This document shows, one piece after another, positions 49,801 to 56,128 of a stretch of 64,000 nt of DNA. Source of the DNA: Oxalobacteraceae bacterium AB_14. GTDB taxonomy: Bacteria > Pseudomonadota > Gammaproteobacteria > Burkholderiales > Burkholderiaceae_D. The position numbers were made by a program, and so were the translations under genes. The stretch spans positions 3,246,674-3,310,673 of the forward strand of contig KB906724.1 of NCBI GenBank assembly GCA_000381565.1, given 5' to 3'. Under the pieces are notes generated by a model that was not told the origin of the DNA, did no database searches, and saw nothing but the letters and a program-made list of their open reading frames with translations. The number at the start of each line of letters is the position of its first letter. Position 1 is the first letter of the stretch.

Positions 49801-50770
49801 CACTGAGCTGGCGCAACTGGCCACACCCTTTTTAGGCGGCCCAATGCGGGACAAGTGTGGAGCGCTGCTGCGACTCCTTCGCGCGAATTTCAAGAGGATT
49901 CAGCAGCCGCACGCCGTGAAGCCAGAAGAAAAAACCTACCTCCATTGGGCATCGGAGGAAATAAAGGCGTTGGCCGCCAAGGACGAATTCCAACTCTATT
50001 CCGACGACTTCTTCTTCCGCATCTACTGCGGCGAAGATCGTTCCAATCTGGCGCAGCTATGCACTCTGGACATCATCAGCGCGCTCGTCGATTCGGGCGC
50101 GCTTGCGATAACCGATGCGGCTCAAAAAATCGCGACGCTGTGCGCTTGGAAAGTCGGAGTCTCCATCGAGCCTAGATATGTCGCATACGCCATCCCCGCA
50201 TCGGTCGATCAAGCCAGTTCGCCGACCGCAGCCACTAAAGTCCTGCGCGCAGATTCCACCGCGATGGCCGTTCTCAATAGGATTTGGGACCCTGCTAAAT
50301 CGTTTCAAGAAAGCGTGTCGGCCACCAGCATACTGCTCTCACACTTCATTCAAGCCCCCAACACTTCATTGAATAAAACGGCATCGGTGATGGACATTTG
50401 GTGTGGGAAGGCAAAGCTCAGGACTGATGCGGAAGGCCCCATCGAAAACATCGCGCTGCTGATGGCTTTGACCACAATGAGCTTGGCCGAAATCGAGAAG
50501 GATTTTTCCAAGCAACTTCAGGCCATCTACTTTGCGCTTGTCGAAATGGAGCATGGGGACAAAATGGATGAGAGCAAGGAAAAGGATGCCATTGTCGCGC
50601 TCGGATACATGAGCTCGGAGGTGGACCTGGCGAACGGCTTGCAAGGAGACAAGCGGCTGCGCATCAAGATAGGGGCCGCGTTCACGCCCGGCACCAGCGA
50701 CGACGATGCATTCGCGCGCGGATACTCCAATGCGGCGCAAGACGCCGCATTGAAGATGATCCGAAAATAG
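46808..50770 (+). CDS. Giant DUF4365-TPR-PIN-like fusion
   Basis: 1320 residues. The N-terminal 150 residues match the DUF4365 type of nuclease-like fold: FGFDYQIQD and IFRAQLKGT give Asp and Q-x-K. From about 220 to 860 helical TPR-like pairs follow (AGAVAALDEAEKML, AASREAYAKSA, AEGKFAEALECADSF). A PIN-like part lies near 970-1100 (LLDLTALLVTYDL..., AISQATVTELAQL, LYSDDFFFRIY). Such nuclease-repeat-PIN chains suggest a sensor-effector protein of a defence system. I chose the GTG at 46808 (GGAG six bases upstream); the open frame also offers TTG 46796. Confidence 0.65.
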   Translation: MSQPENLPEVSESQRIGMLAKKCFIANMPTDWAETELAGTEDFGFDYQIQDVRAGYARNIFRAQLKGTLHPKLNASDEFYSITLSTSTVNLYRKTNEPVLLILADLTVDPAIPKNCLLYYVWIHEELRRVSLDKASVTLRVPVANQLTNSSNLSSEVERALKLGRVGQALDVSMEERRPDLSDEDRATMIDNIPANFAERGGGFFDVMTESPEESWPSPKTGTMPWHFKEADHHLKDGDAAGAVAALDEAEKMLPTALPLELSDYWHLRGRLCQLMGDEAASREAYAKSASAPNSPPKNIVSWAESEIRLSYREDVDDDAAADFSHVLARLTDTSPMTLGMRARVLAAEGKFAEALECADSFTGVESLMAKAIIHCMQSEFEQTLDVCEQGLQQSATIKYGKQLFLMLRARARFSLALKLVSSDYDVHLPPSGPAKTDVGLLAQVWDDVQAAVKEFQRVGWPPNVDYLADVWSASAIMLGKQKEALPLIKIAGSTRPHLASLQRALELVAVHCGDLKLALEANSRLPFDDLAASHHVTLLHNLRRDDECMELFEELLPRMNTDLPSFGEAAAMASLSAHRIVRVSQKEEWLSILDTHAHLKPYAALVEYFSAVEDNGLASDAAAAKLWESYESLGQPLPIAQQLIGILDPSSPAEAQKCKEVASRLTSASLLNLRMSLVLAQALANLSEWQALLDLCSDAQRRFSDNSRLAACRALALEKLGHTSEALDALQALIDQGVSDPLAINTYINIVVRCGFGKEAIATVSAILSTVETKVKKLDCLRLLFNLVHMANPSDTRVFDFAFRYGDLCDQADEIEEGMFLSMVLRARMSMAETPSNIDNDKLNKRYGRFFEKFPESNIIRKGEVSENASGEEIMQSIKKVLGPDIFDQERINHQTKLARELQRGEIPFPYAWRPRNILVNVSDLPLLWEIGKQSKHGERQYQLVMAQPDWNAVPMSDMQKKIPLLDLTALLVTYDLGLFELLFEIFPKIAISQATVTELAQLATPFLGGPMRDKCGALLRLLRANFKRIQQPHAVKPEEKTYLHWASEEIKALAAKDEFQLYSDDFFFRIYCGEDRSNLAQLCTLDIISALVDSGALAITDAAQKIATLCAWKVGVSIEPRYVAYAIPASVDQASSPTAATKVLRADSTAMAVLNRIWDPAKSFQESVSATSILLSHFIQAPNTSLNKTASVMDIWCGKAKLRTDAEGPIENIALLMALTTMSLAEIEKDFSKQLQAIYFALVEMEHGDKMDESKEKDAIVALGYMSSEVDLANGLQGDKRLRIKIGAAFTPGTSDDDAFARGYSNAAQDAALKMIRK

Positions 50771-50813
50771 CAATCACTCGATCCAGGACTATCATATTCG
50801 TTGAAGGCCACAG

Positions 50814-51791
50814 CTAAACGTCAACCAGATTGGCCTCGCTCGGCAGCGTCACGCGGATAGTGTCGACTAGACGGTCAGCCGCCGCGTTCAAGTTGGCGCT
50901 GTCCCACAGTATGCTCAAATAGTGATTCGTGTCGAAGTGTGGCTTGGTCTTCGGATCATCGAACACGGACTGGCGGCACGTATAGATCACGGGCTTGCCC
51001 AAGCCCTCCGCCATGCCCGCCTCCCAATATGCGCCGGCATTAGCGTGGCTGAGATCGGCGATCAAGAATCTGGACGTCCTGATTTCAAGCCGTAGCCGAT
51101 CGTCGATCAGCCCAGCTCGCGGAGCATCATCCAATCGGACAAGGTCGAAGCCCGCGCGCTTGGCTGCGGGCTTTAGGCATTCCTCGAAAACTCGATCCAG
51201 CTCGGGGTCTCCAAATTTCATCGCCATGAAAGCCTTCTTGCTATTGCCCGCTTCGACGCTCAATTCTTCCGCCCGCATCCATCCCTTCATCGTAAGCGTC
51301 GCGTAGTAGAGCAAGAACTTCTGCTTATCTATTCCGTCGGGCCGCGTCACATAACCCAAGTCCATGGCCTGGCGGATGACCCACTCCGCGCCCTGATCGG
51401 TGACCGATCCAACCACCGCCTTGATGTCTGCGGAAGAGCACGTCATGGTCGCGCCCGGTTCGGGCAGCTCGTCCGCCATGAAAAGGATGAGATTATTGAG
51501 CTGAGCGGCTGCTCCCGGCAATTCCGTGTTCCTCAGTATAGCCTCAGCCAATTTTAGTTCGACGACGAGTTCGGCGTCGCGGCCAGCCATCCGCCGCAAG
51601 CCATGGCTAAGAATCGCCCGACGCGTGGGATTGTCCGTCAGTTCTTTGAGCCCACCATCGGCATAAGCATGATCGAGCGCGTATGGACCACAATTGTCGC
51701 AAGGCACGCGCGTGGCGTTGTCGCTGAAACTTGTGGGCAATTCCATCAGAATGGTCTGGCATATAGGGCAGTAGCTGAAAACATCTCTCAT
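50814..51791 (-). CDS. Zinc-ribbon protein with nucleoside 2-deoxyribosyltransferase/TIR-like domain
   Basis: 325 residues. An N-terminal zinc ribbon has C8-x2-C11 and C31-x2-C34. A helical middle follows, and residues about 184-275 (KAFMAMKFGDPELD..., FLIADLSHANAGAYWEAGMAEGLGKPVIYTC) resemble the nucleoside 2-deoxyribosyltransferase/TIR-like fold, with Glu in YWEAG as the candidate catalytic residue. Related domains sense or destroy nucleotides such as NAD+ in anti-phage systems. It is convergent with the giant fusion gene and stands alone. Confidence 0.65.
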   Translation of the reverse strand: MRDVFSYCPICQTILMELPTSFSDNATRVPCDNCGPYALDHAYADGGLKELTDNPTRRAILSHGLRRMAGRDAELVVELKLAEAILRNTELPGAAAQLNNLILFMADELPEPGATMTCSSADIKAVVGSVTDQGAEWVIRQAMDLGYVTRPDGIDKQKFLLYYATLTMKGWMRAEELSVEAGNSKKAFMAMKFGDPELDRVFEECLKPAAKRAGFDLVRLDDAPRAGLIDDRLRLEIRTSRFLIADLSHANAGAYWEAGMAEGLGKPVIYTCRQSVFDDPKTKPHFDTNHYLSILWDSANLNAAADRLVDTIRVTLPSEANLVDV

Positions 51792-52052
51792 CGGCTAAGT
51801 TCTCGATCGTTAAAAAGGTTCAGTGTCAAGCAGGAGCCTGCTTCATCTCCGCAAACTCGAAGCAGGAAGACTTCAAACCAGCACAGATTGGCTCCGCAAA
51901 TATAATGCCACATGGAAATTATATGGCATGGCCGAGGATACTGGGAACCGGTCGGCCTTCCCTTGATTGAGCGGGGGAGATGGAATAGATTGAGTGGGCC
52001 ACATTCCTATCGGCGCCATTGCCAAAAGTCCATCTCTAGTCACGAGACCCAC

Positions 52053-52883
52053 ATGCCAACGAACGTTCCCACAAACCTGCTTGAACTCTTCTTCCCCACT
52101 GACTCCGAGAGCGTGGCGGTCGCTCCGCGCGGCGATGCGCTCGATTCCATGCCTAGGCCACTCTCCAAATCGCAGCTCCATGACGCCGCCGAGACAGCGA
52201 TCGCAAGCAGATTTGCGCTGACGCGCGAGCAACGACAGGTCGCCAAAATGCTTTATGAGCAGCTGGATTCGTCTGAGCTCGACGAGGTCGTCGAGCGGCA
52301 TAGCCGCGAATTCCATGATCGTCGCAAAGGAGCCAAGCCTCCACAAGAGCGCTTGGACGCGCCACTCCAAGACGCACTCGCGCCTCAACGGCCGGGCTCG
52401 AACGCCGTCGGCGAGTCCGCGACCGCGCCATCCCTCCATGCCGCAGCGGTCGATGGATCAGTAGCGGAGATCGCCGCCTTGGCGGAGGCTGGCTGCGACC
52501 TCGACAGCATCGACGCCAGGGGATGGACACCCGCGCACTCTGCTGCCGCCGCCAACAACTTTGACACGCTGGGAGAGCTGCTACTGCGAGGCGCTGCCCC
52601 CAACGCGCGAACGCCGGAAGGCTCAACGCCTTTGATGCTCGCCGTCGGCGCCATGGCGATCCACTGTGTGGAGATTTTGATGCCGGTGTCCGATCGCCAC
52701 GCGATTGACCACGAGGGGAACTCCGCGCGGCATTACGCCCCAGTTTTCCACACCGATGAAGACGATCCTCACTACGAGGACATCCTCCGCTTCGTGGCGC
52801 TGCTACAGAGTCTGAGCGAGGATTCGCAACTCGCAGAGGAAGTCTCTGGGCCAGCTTCGCGGAATCCTTCCAGATCGCTTTGA
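52053..52883 (+). CDS. Ankyrin-repeat protein of the mobile element
   Basis: 276 residues. The first 130 are charged and unrecognised; the last 130 hold three ankyrin repeats (APSLHAAAVDGSVAEIAALAEAGCDLDS, GWTPAHSAAAANNFDTLGELLLRGAAPNA, GSTPLMLAVGAM). I start at ATG 52053; a longer frame from 51912 is less likely. The 261-bp gap upstream holds a TATAAT (51901-51906) and a small inverted repeat ATGCCA/TGGCAT. Confidence 0.75.
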   Translation: MPTNVPTNLLELFFPTDSESVAVAPRGDALDSMPRPLSKSQLHDAAETAIASRFALTREQRQVAKMLYEQLDSSELDEVVERHSREFHDRRKGAKPPQERLDAPLQDALAPQRPGSNAVGESATAPSLHAAAVDGSVAEIAALAEAGCDLDSIDARGWTPAHSAAAANNFDTLGELLLRGAAPNARTPEGSTPLMLAVGAMAIHCVEILMPVSDRHAIDHEGNSARHYAPVFHTDEDDPHYEDILRFVALLQSLSEDSQLAEEVSGPASRNPSRSL

Positions 52884-52985
52884 TCCCTTCGTCGAAGTGG
52901 CTTTGGCGCGGGATGCCAATCAGTCCCAGTCGTTGCGCATCGAAAAAGAACGCTCATCTTCAATCTATCCACCGTGCCGATCGTC

Positions 52986-53306
52986 TTATCCGCGGACTGA
53001 ATGGGCGACGATGGGCGCAGGAGCGCCAAGGGCCGCGCCAACGATGTTGTAGTCTACAAACTCGACCGCGCCTTGGCGATCCATGCCATCGCGCGCCATC
53101 AGTTTTCGAACGATCCCCGCCTGGCCGTAGACGACACGCAGTTCGCCATCCACGTCGGCCACACCAATGATCGCGTCGTCGTGCCCCTCGATGAATACCA
53201 GCTCGTCACCATCGGCGGCGTTCAAGCACGCTTGGCGCAGTTTGGCGCCCTTCCCATCCGAAATTGCATGCTGTGGCCTGGCTTTGCCCTGAGTCGCTTT
53301 TCCCAT
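52986..53306 (-). CDS. Small conserved phage/plasmid-type protein
   Basis: 106 residues. The region HDDAIIGVADVDGELRVVY...KLMARDGMDRQGAVEFVDYNIVGAALG has the pattern of short proteins seen in many phages and plasmids with no known function. It starts two bases from the ardC-like stop, so both are cotranscribed. ATG 53306 has GGGGAAA upstream; a longer open frame overlaps ardC. Confidence 0.65.
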   Translation of the reverse strand: MGKATQGKARPQHAISDGKGAKLRQACLNAADGDELVFIEGHDDAIIGVADVDGELRVVYGQAGIVRKLMARDGMDRQGAVEFVDYNIVGAALGAPAPIVAHSVRG

Positions 53307-53307
53307 G

Positions 53308-54408
53308 TCATTTCCCCATTTCCAGTGCTTGGTCGTAGTCTTGAATCCACTCCCTGTGGACATCCATGGCGGCCATCTGCTTTTCCAAGCCGAGCATGTA
53401 TTCCGCCATGAGCTCAGCGTCCTTGGCCGCCGAAAAGATCGCCATGGGGTCGGCCGACACCACACGGCACCAGTGCTGCAAATAGGCCCTGTGGTTGTCG
53501 ATGTGCGCCTGCCCCATCGGCACGCCAGTCTCCGCCGCCATTATCGCGGAGCAGATCTCCGCACGCAGCTCCTCGACCGCATAGGCCTCGTCGCCCCAGC
53601 GCTTCGCGATCGCCTCCTGCCGGTCCATCCGCTTCTTGTGGAGCGTGCTGTGCGCGCCTTCGTGCATGGCGGTCGCATAGTAGTCGTAGACGCTCGCGAA
53701 GGACTTCTTCGTCGGCAGCCTGATCTCGTCCAACGACGGCACGTAGCAGGCCTGGTCTCCGCCATGGACGACCAGAAGCCCGGTCTTCTCTTTCAAGGCT
53801 TGGATCACGGCCTCCGCCCGCGCCACGGGATCGAAGGGCTTCTCGGTCGGCGCCTCCAACTCGGGGACGCCATCCATTTGTTGGGCATTGAAGACGACAT
53901 ATCGGCGCAGCGCGAACGCCTTGCCCTGCCGCTCCCGATCCGCGCCGCCGGAGCCCGCGCCAGCCCCTCCCTCGCTGCCGGACGCCAAGCCGTTGCTCCC
54001 GCCCGAGCCGCCAGCTTCGGGCCCCTCTCCGCCGCCTCGCTCGACCTCGACGACCTTCACGATGGGCGTGCCCTTCTCTCCTCGCCGCACCTGCCAGCCG
54101 TTGGCTTGCGCCTGTTGGTAGGTGGACCACCGAGGATCGGCGCTCCCCTCGGGATCGCACCTGGTCGACAACGCAAGCAGCAGGCGATTGACGCCGCGAT
54201 ACCCGTTGCCCGTGGTGGCATTCACCGGCCGCAACGACTGCGCCGCCCATGGCTTCTGCCAAGGCGTCTCGCCCGCCTCCATGGCGGCGATGAGCGTGCG
54301 CGCCACCTCCGACTTCACATCGATGCGCGGAGCATCGCCGCCCCTCTCCGACGGCTCAGCGCCACGGGATCGGTCGGAGCGAAGCGGTTGGCGATCTTCG
54401 TTCATCAT
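53308..54408 (-). CDS. ardC: ArdC-family antirestriction/primase-like protein
   Basis: 366 residues. The N-terminal half matches the ArdC/TraC single-strand-DNA-binding domain (APRIDVKSEVARTLIAAMEAGETPWQKPW, NGYRGVNRLLL, QQAQANGWQVRRGEKG). A zinc metallopeptidase part has H249-E-G-A-H253 and a downstream EELRAEI. Such proteins travel with conjugative DNA and protect the incoming single strand from host restriction. A Gly/Ser-rich insert (about 127-150) separates the halves. ATG 54408 has GGAG upstream. Confidence 0.88.
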   Translation of the reverse strand: MMNEDRQPLRSDRSRGAEPSERGGDAPRIDVKSEVARTLIAAMEAGETPWQKPWAAQSLRPVNATTGNGYRGVNRLLLALSTRCDPEGSADPRWSTYQQAQANGWQVRRGEKGTPIVKVVEVERGGGEGPEAGGSGGSNGLASGSEGGAGAGSGGADRERQGKAFALRRYVVFNAQQMDGVPELEAPTEKPFDPVARAEAVIQALKEKTGLLVVHGGDQACYVPSLDEIRLPTKKSFASVYDYYATAMHEGAHSTLHKKRMDRQEAIAKRWGDEAYAVEELRAEICSAIMAAETGVPMGQAHIDNHRAYLQHWCRVVSADPMAIFSAAKDAELMAEYMLGLEKQMAAMDVHREWIQDYDQALEMGK

Positions 54409-54547
54409 GTGGAGCTCCTCGACAAAGGGAATTAAGGAGATGCGAAAGTAGATGCGAAAGGAAATGCGTTGCTGCGGAAATGGCCCGCGTTCACCGCGGT
54501 CGCGACATGGCGGGCCATCGTGTCGCCGCAGCCGGCGACTTGGAGTA

Positions 54548-56023
54548 TCAGTGGGCTTGAAGCGCCCCGCCCACGGCAAGGCCCAACGCGACCAGCATCA
54601 GCGCCAGCAGCCAGAACATTGGCCGCCAGTTCGTCGGTCGGGACCTGCGCTCGCCGTTGCGATCGCCGCAGGATTCCCACTCGTCCCTCGAATCGCTGGA
54701 GTCGACGCGATCGGAGCCATCCGCGCCATCGAACGTGGGGCGATCGAATGCGGTTCCCGCACCGCCAGAGGAATCAGCTTGCGCGCTCGCGCTGACACGG
54801 CGATCGCGATCCCCCAACGCGCAGCGCGATGGCAGGCTCCCACGGAGAATGGTCCCGACGCGGCCGCGCTCTCCCGACATGCTCGCCGCCATGCCGGGCG
54901 CGGGGAAGTTCGGGAGCCAACGCCCCTTGCTATCGCGCTGACGCGCAGGCTTTCCTCGTCCCATAGTGGCGCCCACGGCGCCAACGAAACAGGAGCAACC
55001 GGCCTTCCGGGCGCATGCGGCGCAGCCGCCATTGCAAGGGCAAGCTCCATTGCGATGACAGGTTCCATTGCGAGCGCAAAGGCCGCAGGCATTGACGGCA
55101 GGGGCATGCGCCCCGACGCAAAAGCCTGGACCACAGCCGTGGCAAGGGCCAGGTCGGCAAAGGGCCGCGCCGCATCGGGCGCAGAATGCTCCGGCTGCGA
55201 CACACGCTCCGCAACGCGCGCCTGCGTTGCAGGCTTGGCCTCCCGCCAGCGGCGCGCCGCAAGCGCAGCACCGTGCGCTACTCGGAGGTTGATGCGATGC
55301 GAAAATAGAGGGAGCGACAGGCGATGCGGGAGTTGCAGGAACGGCCGGCGCCGCCGGAGATGCCGCCCACTGTCCAGAACCACCAGGAGGACGCAGAACG
55401 GAATCGCCCAACCGCCGCCAATCCTCTTCGGTGAAAGGGGCGTCAGGCTGCTTGGAGCCGAAGCCGAAAGCTGGTCCGAAGGCTGAGGCTGAGGCTGAGC
55501 CGAAGCCGCGCCTGCGGCCATGGGATGACGGCTCCGATCCACGGTCGTCCAAACGCGATGGCTTGGCGTTGATTTCAAGCTCGTCCCAGAGGCGCGCCAT
55601 CTGGTGGAGGAGATGGGCCTTCTTGGTCGGGCGGGGAATCGACTCCTTGGCCTCCCGAGCCGCGGCGATCTCCCGCCATCGGGCATTCAGATCGTCGAAG
55701 TCATTTCCCAGATCGCCAATGAGCGCGCGCTCCGCGTCGTTGATGAGCTCCTCCAAGTCTTCGCCATCGCGCTCCGCATCGTCCTTGAGTTCTTGCGCAG
55801 AACCGCGCGCGGCCTCGCGCTCCAACAGGTCCCAAAGATCAACTGAATCAGCACCACCATCCTCCGACGCGGCCCGCGCCCCGCCGCTCTGGCGCAGCAT
55901 GTCCGAGAAGCTTCCGGCAGACGGACGCGCCCCGCTTGGCTCCCCGCCGCCAGCCAACAGATTGCGCAAGCGTCGGGCCTTCACGCGCTGGCATTCTTGG
56001 ATGTATTGTTGAATGATCGCCAT
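54548..56023 (-). CDS. Cysteine-rich membrane-anchored protein of the conjugative element
   Basis: 491 residues. An N-terminal helical part (MAIIQQYIQECQRVKARRLRNLL and an acidic stretch) precedes a Ser/Ala/Phe-rich linker, then 21 cysteines in about 100 residues, mostly as C-x2-C and C-x-C, then a Ser/Asp-rich linker and one C-terminal membrane helix (MFWLLALMLVALGLAVGGAL). Most likely serial zinc ribbons or metal-binding fingers held at the inner membrane. GGAG lies six bases before ATG 56023. No known family recognised. It lies between the coupling-protein and ardC genes, which suggests a transfer role. Confidence 0.65.
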   Translation of the reverse strand: MAIIQQYIQECQRVKARRLRNLLAGGGEPSGARPSAGSFSDMLRQSGGARAASEDGGADSVDLWDLLEREAARGSAQELKDDAERDGEDLEELINDAERALIGDLGNDFDDLNARWREIAAAREAKESIPRPTKKAHLLHQMARLWDELEINAKPSRLDDRGSEPSSHGRRRGFGSASASAFGPAFGFGSKQPDAPFTEEDWRRLGDSVLRPPGGSGQWAASPAAPAVPATPASPVAPSIFASHQPPSSARCCACGAPLAGGQACNAGARCGACVAAGAFCARCGAALCRPGPCHGCGPGFCVGAHAPAVNACGLCARNGTCHRNGACPCNGGCAACARKAGCSCFVGAVGATMGRGKPARQRDSKGRWLPNFPAPGMAASMSGERGRVGTILRGSLPSRCALGDRDRRVSASAQADSSGGAGTAFDRPTFDGADGSDRVDSSDSRDEWESCGDRNGERRSRPTNWRPMFWLLALMLVALGLAVGGALQAH

Positions 56024-56128
56024 TGAACTCTCCATGTTCGAGGCGATCGGGACGACCTCCTCTGGCTCCTATAGCCGCTTGGCGGCATCGGGAGCCCACG
56101 AGGAGGCCGAGGGGCGATGAGAGGATGG

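Noticed and set aside
51901..51930. Inverted repeat ATGCCA/TGGCAT with TATAAT upstream of the 52053 ankyrin gene as an operator
   Set aside because: Six-base arms with a 13-base gap are expected by chance, there is no good -35 and no second copy nearby.
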